Positions 8,915 through 17,388 of a DNA stretch of 64,000 bases are shown in pieces; position 1 is the stretch's first letter, and each line of letters opens with the position of its first letter. Both the position numbers and the translations under genes were made by a program. Under the pieces are notes generated by a model. That model was given only the letters and a program-made list of their open reading frames with translations. It was not told the origin of the DNA and made no database searches. The DNA is from Clostridia bacterium (GTDB lineage: Bacteria > Bacillota > Clostridia > Christensenellales > CAG-138), in assembly GCA_016292635.1 (NCBI GenBank), contig JAEDIC010000005.1:1-64000 (forward strand), read 5' to 3'.

Positions 8915-9586
8915 ATGGACTTCAAGAAAATAGCGGAAGAGATGCAGCCCCGATCCATGGCTGCGCGCGATTGGGTATTTCAGGTAATACGTACTGCTAT
9001 AATTCGCGGCGAGCTGCCGGGCGATATGCCCCTCAGGCAGGATGAGATTTCCGCGGCCCTGAGCGTAAGCCATATACCGGTGCGCGAGGCCTTCCGTCAG
9101 CTGGAGGCCCAAGGCCTTGTTCGCATATATCCCAACCGGGGCGCCGTTGTTACCAAGCTTTCCCGTAAGGAACTTGGCAATGTTATGGACACCCGCATTC
9201 TTCTTGAGGTGGGTGCCCTTCGCATGGCTTTTCCCAATATTACCGAAGTGGAAATAGCCAAGGCAAGGGAATTGCTGGACGAATTTGCAAGGGAAACAAA
9301 TCACGTAACGGGTGCAGAGCTGAATCTTAAGATGCACTTTACTCTGTATAATCCCTGCGATAACCCGGTGCTGCTGTCCCTTATCGACCAGATGCATGCC
9401 AATGTGGACAGATATATCACTCCGTTTTACGGAGAGGAAAACAAGGTGGATCTGTATTCGCTGGACGAACACACCCAGTTTATCAATGCCTGCGAAAGCA
9501 AGGATGTTGAGCTTGCTACCGCTATTCTCCGTACCCACCTGCAGCGCACCAAAAATCTGCTGCTGAAATCGCCCATGCTTTCGTAA
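8915..9586 (+). CDS. GntR-family transcriptional regulator (FadR/FCD type)
   Basis: A 223-residue one-component regulator. Residues ~15-80 form the GntR winged helix: AIIRGELPGDMPLRQDEISA, then VSHIPVREAFRQLEAQGLV, the standard recognition helix. The rest is an all-helical FCD ligand-binding domain, in which metal or carboxylate ligands are common. The effector cannot be read from sequence. The ribosome site is weak. The gene is flanked by its own promoter candidate and a strong terminator, so it is a single-gene unit and its targets are not obvious from context. Confidence 0.88.
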   Translation: MDFKKIAEEMQPRSMAARDWVFQVIRTAIIRGELPGDMPLRQDEISAALSVSHIPVREAFRQLEAQGLVRIYPNRGAVVTKLSRKELGNVMDTRILLEVGALRMAFPNITEVEIAKARELLDEFARETNHVTGAELNLKMHFTLYNPCDNPVLLSLIDQMHANVDRYITPFYGEENKVDLYSLDEHTQFINACESKDVELATAILRTHLQRTKNLLLKSPMLS

Positions 9587-9604
9587 GGACCGTGCTTAAC
9601 AATT

Positions 9605-9626
9605 AAGGCCGCAGAAGCGGCCTTTT
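9605..9626 (+). terminator. Intrinsic terminator of the GntR gene
   Basis: Perfect 8-bp stem AAGGCCGC/GCGGCCTT with an AGAA tetraloop and a short T run, 18 nt after the stop. Confidence 0.85.
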
Positions 9627-9753
9627 ATCATTGTTCGCTGTGTTCTGCAAGGGAAGCGCATTGCTTAATACAGCGAAAATAATGTATATATGTGGGAAGT
9701 TTTGGCAGAACCTGTAAAGTTGATAATGTGGACACAGTTTTATCGAAAAAGTA

Positions 9754-9762
9754 TGTTATAAT
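9754..9762 (+). promoter_or_regulatory. Extended -10 promoter of the FHA-SEDS-PBP operon
   Basis: TGT-TATAAT, a consensus -10 with extended TGN element, 37 bp upstream of the FHA gene start. The -35 region is poor. Confidence 0.5.
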
Positions 9763-9799
9763 CACAAAGAGATAATTTTCAAACAGGAGGAGAAGGTAT

Positions 9800-10273
9800 A
9801 TGCGGGCCGATCTATATTCACTTACCGTATCGGTGATGCGATACTTCTTTGTCGCTGCAATAATATATATACTCATACGGATAATCTACCATTCCGTAAA
9901 TGAATACAACGAGCTTCGCAGGGTAAAGGACTGGATAGAAAAGGGCTATGCGAAACACATTGAGTTTCTGCCGCCCTTCGATACCAATGAAAACGGATTT
10001 ATTCTTGTAAAGACCAACCTTATCGGTCGGGGCAGAAAATGCGATATTTGCATAGAGGATAAGTCGGTAAAGCGCAAACACGCCATAATATTCGAAAAGC
10101 GGGGGGATGTATTCATAAAGCGCAAGGGCCTTGCCCGCATAAAGATAAACGGGGAACAGATGACACACCGTATGGAAGAACTGCTGGACGGAGACCTTGT
10201 GCAGCTGGGCAATGTGAAGTTTTATTATCGTATAAAGCGCACTTCCTTCAGGGAGGAGGCGGACTATGAATAG
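9800..10273 (+). CDS. Membrane-anchored FHA-domain protein
   Basis: A 157-residue protein with one N-terminal membrane helix (residues ~12-30), a basic juxtamembrane stretch, and a cytoplasmic FHA domain (residues ~60-145). The phosphothreonine-binding signature is visible as LIGRGRKCDI and SVKRKHAII (GR, S..H). It should read Ser/Thr kinase signals at the membrane. It opens an operon with a SEDS polymerase and a class B PBP, the same FHA-FtsW/RodA-PbpA order seen in Actinobacteria and many Clostridia, so a regulatory role in wall synthesis is inferred. GGAGG precedes the ATG; it overlaps the next gene by 8 bp. Confidence 0.88.
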   Translation: MRADLYSLTVSVMRYFFVAAIIYILIRIIYHSVNEYNELRRVKDWIEKGYAKHIEFLPPFDTNENGFILVKTNLIGRGRKCDICIEDKSVKRKHAIIFEKRGDVFIKRKGLARIKINGEQMTHRMEELLDGDLVQLGNVKFYYRIKRTSFREEADYE

Positions 10274-11522
10274 AGTGCGTCAGCTCAGCGCGGCGGGTCT
10301 GCTTGGCATAGTAATGGTATTTGAGCTTGCCGCCTTTGCGCTGCTTTCCCTTAGGGATGAAACCTTTGACTTTATGGCCCTTGAATTTGGCGTGGGCCTT
10401 ATTGCGGTGCTGCTGATACAGTATGTGATAATGCAGTGGATATCCCGCTATACTGACAGGTTTATTCTTGTAATAGCAAATCTTCTTGCCGCAATAGGCA
10501 TGATAGTTCAATATCGCCTTTCGCCGGATATAGCTGTAAAGCAGCTTGTCTGGTTCTGTATAGGCATGGTATGCATGGTGCTTTGCTCCCTGCTTATGCG
10601 GGCGAAAAACTTCTTCAGAACCATGAATATCCCACTTATGGTGCTCAGTATAGGCATACTTGCCGTTTTGCTGATAGTAGGCGAGGAAAACGGCGGCGCA
10701 AAAAACTGGATAATCATAGGCGGCGTAAGCTTTCAGCCCTCTGAGTTTGTTAAGGTTGCGCTGGTGTTTGTAATGGCGAATCACTTTACGGTGGTAAATC
10801 GCACCGGGGACTGGCTGCCCTCTGCTGTTTTTGCCATAATAGTGGCTGTACTGCTTGTTATGGAGCGTGACCTTGGCGCTGCGCTGCTCATATGCGGCAC
10901 ATACCTTATCGTGTTCTATGTGGCCACAGGCAAGATAGGAACCACGCTTATCGGCCTTGGCGCAGGAGCGATTGGCGCTGTGACCAGCTATCATCTTTTT
11001 GACCACGTTAAAGCCCGTGTTGCAATATGGCTGAATCCATGGGCAACATATTCCACCAGCGGCTATCAGGTGGCACAGGGTCTTATGGCAATAGCCTCAG
11101 GCGGGGTAATGGGTCTTGGCCTTACAAAGGGCATGCCAAAATCCATACCGGCATATAATACGGACTATATTTTCGCTGTAATATGCGAGGAGTTCGGCAT
11201 CGTATTCGGAATCGCGGTGATAGCCCTTTATCTCGTATTTATAATACGGGGCGCTCTTATCGCCCTTAATGCCCGCACAAGGTATCTTATGCTGGTAGCG
11301 TTCGGATGTACCGTGCTTATAACGCTGCAGAGCTTTATAATAATCGGCGGCGTGATAAAACTCATACCTCTTACGGGCATAACTCTGCCTTTTGTAAGCT
11401 ATGGAGGCAGCTCCATGATAGCCACGATGATGCTACTGGGCATACTTGAGGGCGTGGCCATACAAAACGGCGAGATGCTGGAAGATGCCATTGACGGAGC
11501 AAGCGAGGAATACGCACAATGA
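10266..11522 (+). CDS. SEDS peptidoglycan polymerase (FtsW/RodA/SpoVE family)
   Basis: A polytopic glycosyltransferase of 418 residues that polymerises lipid II. About ten membrane helices are evident. The conserved SFQPSEFVKVA stretch (~155), the RDLGAALL segment with catalytic Asp (~200) and the C-terminal PFVSYGGSSM motif (~380) are all present. It overlaps the FHA gene upstream and the PBP gene downstream by 4 bp (ATGA), so the polymerase and its cognate transpeptidase are translationally coupled. A second SEDS gene lies at 17389. This one is more likely the division or operon-specific FtsW-like enzyme, but sequence alone does not decide. Confidence 0.92.
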   Translation: MNRVRQLSAAGLLGIVMVFELAAFALLSLRDETFDFMALEFGVGLIAVLLIQYVIMQWISRYTDRFILVIANLLAAIGMIVQYRLSPDIAVKQLVWFCIGMVCMVLCSLLMRAKNFFRTMNIPLMVLSIGILAVLLIVGEENGGAKNWIIIGGVSFQPSEFVKVALVFVMANHFTVVNRTGDWLPSAVFAIIVAVLLVMERDLGAALLICGTYLIVFYVATGKIGTTLIGLGAGAIGAVTSYHLFDHVKARVAIWLNPWATYSTSGYQVAQGLMAIASGGVMGLGLTKGMPKSIPAYNTDYIFAVICEEFGIVFGIAVIALYLVFIIRGALIALNARTRYLMLVAFGCTVLITLQSFIIIGGVIKLIPLTGITLPFVSYGGSSMIATMMLLGILEGVAIQNGEMLEDAIDGASEEYAQ

Positions 11523-13075
11523 GAAAAGATAGCAGCAGAAAGCATATAAAAGCCATGCTGGCGCTGTTTTGCGCCATGTTTGCAGTGCTCAGCATATACC
11601 TTGGATATATATTAAGCGCATACGGAAATCGCTGGTTTTCAAGCCCATATAATACTCGTGTAACAAGCCAGAAGGATTCCATAGCTTCCGGCATGCTGTT
11701 GGACAGAACCGGCCTGCGCCTTGCCTATACGGATGAGGATGGGCAGCGCCAATATGTGGGCGTAAAGGAACTTCGCCGTTCCATGTGCCATGTGGTTGGG
11801 GATGTATACGGTCAGACCATAGGCGCGGAGTCCATGTTTGCCAAGTACCTGCTGGGGTTTGATCAGGGCATTGCGGATGAATTTGAGCAGCTGATAGGCA
11901 CGCAGCAGCGTGTGGGTTCCACGGTATTGCTTACCGTGGACGCGGATCTTTGCGAATATGCGTATGACCTTATGGACGATTACTGGGGCGCAGTGGTGCT
12001 GATGAATTACAAGACGGGGGAGATACTGGCTTCCGTCAGCCAGCCCACATTTGACCCGAATTACATGGAAGACTACATATCCGGCGATAAAGAACTTGCC
12101 GCAAGCGCCATGGTGAACCGTGCTACGATGGGAAGATATACCCCCGGCTCAACCTTTAAGATAGTTACGCTCATTGCGGCGCTTCGCTATATACCGGATA
12201 TACAGACCCGCACATTTAATTGCGACGGTGCGCTGGTATTTGACCGGGAGAGCGGAAAGTATCTGCCGGCTATTCGGGTGAACGATGAGGATTTTGTTAA
12301 ATCGGAGGATGATGAAGAAAAGGATTATGACCGGGAGCAGGAGGGCGCAGAGGATGTGAGCGCCGAGCCTGCCGCCAGCGAGATATACAGCATAGTCAGG
12401 GATTATCACAGCGAGTATCACGGAGAGATAGATATATTTAAGGCATTCGCGTCTTCCTGCAATACCACCTTCGCAAAGCTTGCCATGGAAATAGGCCCAG
12501 CAAAGCTTGCAAAGGTGGCAAAGGAGCTTGGTATAGGTGATGAGTTCCTTTTTGATGACATAATGCTGTACGGCAGCAGCTTTGAAAAGGGAGACACAGA
12601 GCTGAATGTGGCATGGTCCGGCGTTGGGCAGTATAGGGATATAATGACCCCAATGCAGACCTGTATGCTTACTGCGGCAATAGCCAACAACGGCGTTATG
12701 ATGGAGCCGAGACTGCTTTATAAGGTTGCGGACAGCAACAACAGGGTAAAGCATACAGCTCCGAGCATCACATATAAGACGGTGCTTACGGCTGCTGAGG
12801 CTGAGTTTATGCGGGAGGCTATGGTTGGCGTTGTGAACAGCGGAACGGGTACACGGGCTGCAGTGGACGGCCTTACCGTGGGCGGCAAGACAGGCACAGC
12901 AGAAATATCGTCCGATAAAAACGTTAAGACCCACGCCTGGTTTACAGGATTTATTTTGGAGGAAGAGCATCCTCTGGCAGTAACGGTGATACTTGAGCAG
13001 GCAGGCGGCGGAGGCAGCTATGCGGCGCCCCTTGCCGGCAAGCTTCTCAGCAAGGCGGTAAAGCTGGGTTATTGA
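11519..13075 (+). CDS. Class B penicillin-binding protein (PbpA-like transpeptidase)
   Basis: A 518-residue cross-linking enzyme partnered with the SEDS protein upstream. One N-terminal membrane anchor (residues ~12-35) is followed by a short dimerisation region and a transpeptidase domain with S-T-F-K (~210), S-C-N (~313) and KTG (~458). A Glu/Asp-rich insert (~260-285) sits between the first two motifs, which is unusual and may be a surface loop. Size and order match PbpA of FHA-SEDS-PBP operons rather than large PBP2/FtsI proteins with long pedestal domains. It ends 7 bp into the convergent DUF3810 gene. Confidence 0.92.
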   Translation: MRKDSSRKHIKAMLALFCAMFAVLSIYLGYILSAYGNRWFSSPYNTRVTSQKDSIASGMLLDRTGLRLAYTDEDGQRQYVGVKELRRSMCHVVGDVYGQTIGAESMFAKYLLGFDQGIADEFEQLIGTQQRVGSTVLLTVDADLCEYAYDLMDDYWGAVVLMNYKTGEILASVSQPTFDPNYMEDYISGDKELAASAMVNRATMGRYTPGSTFKIVTLIAALRYIPDIQTRTFNCDGALVFDRESGKYLPAIRVNDEDFVKSEDDEEKDYDREQEGAEDVSAEPAASEIYSIVRDYHSEYHGEIDIFKAFASSCNTTFAKLAMEIGPAKLAKVAKELGIGDEFLFDDIMLYGSSFEKGDTELNVAWSGVGQYRDIMTPMQTCMLTAAIANNGVMMEPRLLYKVADSNNRVKHTAPSITYKTVLTAAEAEFMREAMVGVVNSGTGTRAAVDGLTVGGKTGTAEISSDKNVKTHAWFTGFILEEEHPLAVTVILEQAGGGGSYAAPLAGKLLSKAVKLGY

Positions 13076-14178
13076 CGATAATAGGCCAGCATCAGGTCAA
13101 CCATCATGCCGTAGCTTTTTACTCCGTCCTGCTGCTGGTTGAATTTTAAGTAATTGTCATTGAGACTGTCGAAGGCTTCTTCGATCTCGCCCTCATAGGT
13201 GTCCCAGTAAGCATTATAGGCCGCAAGATCATGAACCATTGCGTCGCTGTACATTTCCCGAAGCGGCGCATATTTATTTGGGTCGCTGTTGTATAGCCCG
13301 TTTGAGCAATGTATCAGCGCAAGCATTACGCCGGAATAGGCAATTGCAGGATCATCCGAGTTTATGCAGGCCAGATATGCTATGAAGTTTGCCTCGTCTT
13401 CCCGGGCAAAGCCCATATAATGGGCGGTCTCATGGGCGGCGGAGGACAGCATCAGAAGGGATGGCTGATGAATGTTCACATTGGGCTCGGCGGTATATGG
13501 CATGTATATACCGGATATGCCGGCCCATGACATACCCTCGGAGGCAATAACCCCTTTGGCGACGGCGGCGGGGGAGGAGAAAAGCTGGCTTCTTTTGCCT
13601 AAGTTTTCATATGCGGCAGGTATTCTTTTAAAGTATTCCTTATAGTTTTCGATATAGAATACGCCGTTGCCGTCCTCCGGCACCTGCCGGCGGAGTTCAT
13701 TCGCCTCCTCCGCAAGGGCGAAGCAAAGCTGTTGGAGTTCTGTATCCGGGCGATTTTTAACCTCAAGCTCCATCAGCTGATACAGCGTAGGACGGGAATA
13801 GTTGAAGCCCCAAAGCACATAAAAGAGATTGAGCATTGCCCCGGCGAATATGCAAAGGGAAAGCAGAAAGGACGCAAAGCACGGAAAAGTCTGCTTTTTT
13901 CGTATAAGCCTTAGGATATTGCGTATCAGAAGAAAAACCGCGCCGCCTATTACGGCGCATACGAAAATCTCTGCCACCGAGCAGGGGAAAAGCCCTGTAA
14001 CGCCGTTCAATATGCGGCTTATTACAGGGTATGCAGTTTGGCTGTATATGCGCTCAACTGCCCACGGATTTGCGGACGCAACTCTGGGCAACAGCAGTCC
14101 CAGGGGTATCAGCAGCAGCCAAGGCAGCTTTTTAAGCAGGGCCTTTCCGGATATTTCTTTGTTATTCTTAGCTTCCAT
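13069..14178 (-). CDS. DUF3810 membrane protein with HExxH zinc-protease motif
   Basis: A 369-residue protein. The N-terminus has three hydrophobic segments (~18-35, ~55-80, ~98-120), then an extracellular domain carrying AHETAHYMGF (~246), the HExxH metalloprotease signature, with a downstream Glu in REDEANF as likely third ligand. This matches DUF3810. The substrate is unknown; placement beside wall-synthesis genes suggests an envelope target, which is inference. It converges with the PBP gene, the 3' ends overlapping by 7 bp, with no hairpin between them. Confidence 0.85.
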   Translation of the reverse strand: MEAKNNKEISGKALLKKLPWLLLIPLGLLLPRVASANPWAVERIYSQTAYPVISRILNGVTGLFPCSVAEIFVCAVIGGAVFLLIRNILRLIRKKQTFPCFASFLLSLCIFAGAMLNLFYVLWGFNYSRPTLYQLMELEVKNRPDTELQQLCFALAEEANELRRQVPEDGNGVFYIENYKEYFKRIPAAYENLGKRSQLFSSPAAVAKGVIASEGMSWAGISGIYMPYTAEPNVNIHQPSLLMLSSAAHETAHYMGFAREDEANFIAYLACINSDDPAIAYSGVMLALIHCSNGLYNSDPNKYAPLREMYSDAMVHDLAAYNAYWDTYEGEIEEAFDSLNDNYLKFNQQQDGVKSYGMMVDLMLAYYRQ

Positions 14179-14196
14179 GGAAGCTATTATATCACA

Positions 14197-14664
14197 TTAT
14201 TCCGAATATTTCTCCACCAGTTGAGCTATCCATTCATTATCAGGGGATTCCACTATCGCGGCCACTTCGATATCGTCCAGCTCTTCAGGAAACATATATA
14301 CCGTTGGTCCGTTTCGCATCTGGTCCTTCTCAACGTGCGTATCCAGTATAACGGTAGGGCGGTAGCCGTCAAATACCGATATAACGGTGCATTCCCCCCA
14401 TGCTTGGGGTATCAGCCGCTGGTGCAGGCTGTTTACCCGAATGGGGATGCCGGTGAAAATACAGCTTCCGGAGCTGTCCGAATACAGCGTTTTATTTACA
14501 TCAGCAACAGTCACGGCGGCGCCTTCTATGGGGGCAAGGGTATATGCATCAACCACACGAATGTTAAGATGTCCATAGCTCATAAAGCATTTGGTGAAGA
14601 CAAACGCCGCGCCTGCAAGAAATAAAAGCACAATAATCGGGATGAGTTTTCTTGTTTTGATCAA
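14197..14664 (-). CDS. Anchored protein with carboxypeptidase-regulatory-like fold
   Basis: A 155-residue protein with an N-terminal signal anchor (basic IKTRK then a ~20-residue hydrophobic run) and an outside beta domain. That domain starts LNIRVVDAYTLAPIEGAAVTV, the pattern of carboxypeptidase regulatory-like or transthyretin-like domains. TTG at 14664 is preferred to ATG at 14697 because GAGGTG lies 7 nt upstream and the protein then begins at the signal anchor. It sits 18 bp upstream of the DUF3810 gene on the same strand, so the two likely form an operon with an envelope role. No enzyme motif is seen. Confidence 0.65.
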   Translation of the reverse strand: MIKTRKLIPIIVLLFLAGAAFVFTKCFMSYGHLNIRVVDAYTLAPIEGAAVTVADVNKTLYSDSSGSCIFTGIPIRVNSLHQRLIPQAWGECTVISVFDGYRPTVILDTHVEKDQMRNGPTVYMFPEELDDIEVAAIVESPDNEWIAQLVEKYSE

Positions 14665-14711
14665 AATAGCACACCTCACAGGTAAATTTATGCCCATGAA
14701 TATGAAATATG

Positions 14712-14720
14712 TGCTATAAT
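14712..14720 (+). promoter_or_regulatory. Extended -10 promoter of pgi
   Basis: TGC-TATAAT, consensus -10 with extended element, 61 bp before the pgi start. Confidence 0.55.
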
Positions 14721-14726
14721 ATAAAA

Positions 14727-14753
14727 TTGGAAAAGAGCGTTACCATTTTCCAA
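14727..14753 (+). promoter_or_regulatory. Inverted repeat in the pgi leader
   Basis: Perfect 8-bp arms TTGGAAAA/TTTTCCAA with an 11-nt spacer, immediately downstream of the -10. Position suits an operator at the transcription start or a leader hairpin. Confidence 0.5.
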
Positions 14754-14781
14754 CGGTGTATAATTGGAGGTAAAACGATAT

Positions 14782-16203
14782 ATGAAGAGATTTCAGGATG
14801 AATCTTTCCGCAATTCAATGAAAATACGGGTAGATTTTAACAATATGATGGAGGGGTTTGTTTCAAACGGCATAAACCCTGCCGAGATAGAAGCAAATGA
14901 GGTTCTGTATGCGGAAGCGGCTGCCAGCATGGTAAGCAAGCGTGGCAATATGAAATGGCGCGAGCTGCCCTTTAATCAGAGCAAGATAGTTGCGGAGATA
15001 AACGCAAAGGTTGCGGGAATTCGGGAAAGCTGCGAGTATTTTGTGGTGCTGGGCATAGGCGGAAGCGCCCTTGGACCCATAGCCGTTCATCAGGCCCTAT
15101 GCCATCTTCGTTACAACGAACTGCCCCGGGAGAAGCGCAACGGCCCCAAGCTTTTCGTAGAGGATAATGTTGACCCCGAGCGCATGGCGTCTTTACTTGA
15201 GGTTATAGACCTTAAGAACACCATATTCAACGTTATCACCAAATCCGGCAGCACTTCCGAAACCATGGCTCAGCTGCTGCTGGTTACAGACGCCCTCAAG
15301 AAAGAAGTTGGGGATGACTGGGCAAAGCATATCGTCGCCACCACCGACCACAACAAGGGTAACCTTATAAAGATAGCCAGAGAATTTGACATGGACACCT
15401 TTTATGTACCCGATGGCGTTGGCGGCAGGTTTAGCGAGCTTTGCCCCGTCGGCTTGCTTGCGGCGGCTGTATGCGGCATTGATATCGAGGAACTTCTGGC
15501 GGGCGCCGCATATATGGATAAACTTTGCGAGAATCCCGACATATGGCACAATCCTGCCTATATGATGGCGGCTCTGCAGATGCTGGCTGTTGACCGGGGC
15601 TGCAATATAAACGTTATGATGCCCTATGCCGATTCCCTAAAGTATATGGCTGACTGGTTTGCTCAGCTTTGGGCAGAATCTCTGGGCAAGGCCGTGGACA
15701 ATGATGGGAATGAAGTATATGCCGGCCAAACTCCCGTAAAAGCCCTTGGCGTAACTGACCAGCACTCTCAGGTTCAGCTTTATACCGAAGGCCCCTTTGA
15801 TAAGGTGGTCACCTTCCTGGCGGTGGATAACTACCGCAGCACCGTTACCATACCCCACGGGTATGACCATATTCCCGATGTGGCGTTCCTTGGCGGACAT
15901 ACCTTCAATAAGCTCATACAGAGCGAGCAGTTTGCCACCGAATACGCCATCCGCAAGAGCGGACACATGAGCTGCACCGTTACCCTGCCCGAGGTTAACC
16001 CCTTCACCGTGGGCCAGCTTCTTTGCCTCTTTGAGCTTATGACCGCATATGCGGGCGAGCTGCTCAATATCAATGCATTTGATCAGCCCGGCGTTGAGGA
16101 AGGAAAGAACGCCACATACGCTCTCCTTGGCAAGCCCGGCTACGATGCCAAGAAGGCGGAGCTAGATGCCGCACCCCAAAAGCAGGACCGCTATATTATC
16201 TAA
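14782..16203 (+). CDS. pgi: Glucose-6-phosphate isomerase
   Basis: Interconverts glucose 6-phosphate and fructose 6-phosphate in the cytoplasm (glycolysis/gluconeogenesis). The two SIS-type halves show LGIGGSALGP (~90) and TKSGSTSETMAQ (~155), the sugar-phosphate binding loops, and GHTFNKLIQSEQFATEYA near 375. At 473 residues it is the Firmicutes-size enzyme. ATG at 14782 is chosen over TTG at 14764, as GGAGG at 14766-14770 would lie inside the longer frame. It has its own promoter, leader repeat and terminator, so it is monocistronic. Confidence 0.95.
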   Translation: MKRFQDESFRNSMKIRVDFNNMMEGFVSNGINPAEIEANEVLYAEAAASMVSKRGNMKWRELPFNQSKIVAEINAKVAGIRESCEYFVVLGIGGSALGPIAVHQALCHLRYNELPREKRNGPKLFVEDNVDPERMASLLEVIDLKNTIFNVITKSGSTSETMAQLLLVTDALKKEVGDDWAKHIVATTDHNKGNLIKIAREFDMDTFYVPDGVGGRFSELCPVGLLAAAVCGIDIEELLAGAAYMDKLCENPDIWHNPAYMMAALQMLAVDRGCNINVMMPYADSLKYMADWFAQLWAESLGKAVDNDGNEVYAGQTPVKALGVTDQHSQVQLYTEGPFDKVVTFLAVDNYRSTVTIPHGYDHIPDVAFLGGHTFNKLIQSEQFATEYAIRKSGHMSCTVTLPEVNPFTVGQLLCLFELMTAYAGELLNINAFDQPGVEEGKNATYALLGKPGYDAKKAELDAAPQKQDRYII

Positions 16204-16212
16204 AATTCTGTA

Positions 16213-16252
16213 AACAAACCGGCCGCCGGGATGACTGGCGGCCTGGTTTGTT
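16213..16252 (+). terminator. Terminator hairpin after pgi
   Basis: A long stem: AACAAACC plus GCCGCC pairing with GGCGGC plus GGTTTGTT around a ~9-nt loop. It lacks a clean T run but is strong and correctly placed. Confidence 0.6.
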
Positions 16253-16287
16253 GTAAAATGACCTTATACCAGTCTGGAGGTACGCCT

Positions 16288-17385
16288 GTGAAAAGGATAT
16301 TGCCCCTCGTTATTGCCATATCGCTGCTGTTTGCCGCATGCGGAGAAAAGCCTGTGGATGTTTCTGTTGAGGAACAGCATGAGGCGACTGCTGCCATGCC
16401 TGAAGAAGATACCGCAGGCGCGCGGCTTATAGGTTTTGTGGTGGATGACGACGGCAGCATGGGAGCATACATGATGATGCACGGCTTCCTTCGCGCTGCG
16501 GAAAACCTTGGCTATCCTGCTAAGCTTTATCGTATAACATCCGACGCCTCTGCGGCTGTTGCAGAGGCGAAAGAGGATGGCTGTGCGGGTCTGCTTATAT
16601 CCGGCACATATGCCGCAGCCATAGCCGAGGCTAATCAGGCAGGTATGTATGTTGTATCTCCCTATTATGCCTGCGAGACCGGGAGCGCAAATGTGAGCGT
16701 AGTAGCGGACACCAGCGAATACATAGAAGAACTTGCCCGAGGTATTGCGGAGCGAATGACGGAGCGAAGCCTTAAATCCGGCAGAATACTTGTGTATGGC
16801 TACGATCCTTCGGTATGCTTCAGCGAATTTGACAAAGCGATAAAAGAATACTATCCTCAGTTTCAAACCGTATCTTTCAGCCGTACGCCCGGTAGCGGAG
16901 ACGAGGCGGCAATTGAAGAACTTGCGGCATATATGCTGAATAACAGGGATATAAAGGGAATGTACGCCTGTGATACGGACTCTGCGCCAATAGCGGTTGA
17001 GGCCAGAAGCAGGGCCATATCCCGCTTTAAGGAAATGCAGGATGAGGATGATGACAAGCCGACGCCTTCTCCCACGCCGGACAGCTCTCCCTCCGCCGAT
17101 CCTACGCCGAACCCGAATCTGCTCAAGCAGATATCCATAACGGCATTCGGATGCGGCCTTAGCGACGAGAATCTTGCCCTGTTTAACGATAATGATATCT
17201 ATGCCCTCTGCATAGAGCCATATTATGAGGCGGCGGCAACAGCCGCAATGATGCTGGACAGGCTTATGCTGGGAGAGGAAACGGCGGATACCGTTACAGT
17301 GAACCGGCCCATAGCCTATGCGGATACCATAGACAAATACCTTGCCATTTACAACGAAGTTAAGGAGCTTTTTGACTTAGATTAA
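16288..17385 (+). CDS. Sugar-binding lipoprotein (periplasmic-binding-protein type)
   Basis: A 365-residue lipoprotein. Start GTG at 16288 (GGAGG 7 nt upstream) gives a clean signal peptide VKRILPLVIAISLLFAAC with a lipobox Cys. The mature part follows the type-1 periplasmic binding fold (IGFVVDDDGSMGAYMMMHGF, then alternating beta/alpha), as in ribose/galactose ABC transporter or sensor proteins. A Pro/Thr/Ser-rich stretch near residues 265-285 is an unusual insert. No permease genes are adjacent; instead rodA follows after 3 bp. A sensing or envelope role is therefore as likely as transport. Confidence 0.75.
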   Translation: MKRILPLVIAISLLFAACGEKPVDVSVEEQHEATAAMPEEDTAGARLIGFVVDDDGSMGAYMMMHGFLRAAENLGYPAKLYRITSDASAAVAEAKEDGCAGLLISGTYAAAIAEANQAGMYVVSPYYACETGSANVSVVADTSEYIEELARGIAERMTERSLKSGRILVYGYDPSVCFSEFDKAIKEYYPQFQTVSFSRTPGSGDEAAIEELAAYMLNNRDIKGMYACDTDSAPIAVEARSRAISRFKEMQDEDDDKPTPSPTPDSSPSADPTPNPNLLKQISITAFGCGLSDENLALFNDNDIYALCIEPYYEAAATAAMMLDRLMLGEETADTVTVNRPIAYADTIDKYLAIYNEVKELFDLD

Positions 17386-17388
17386 GAT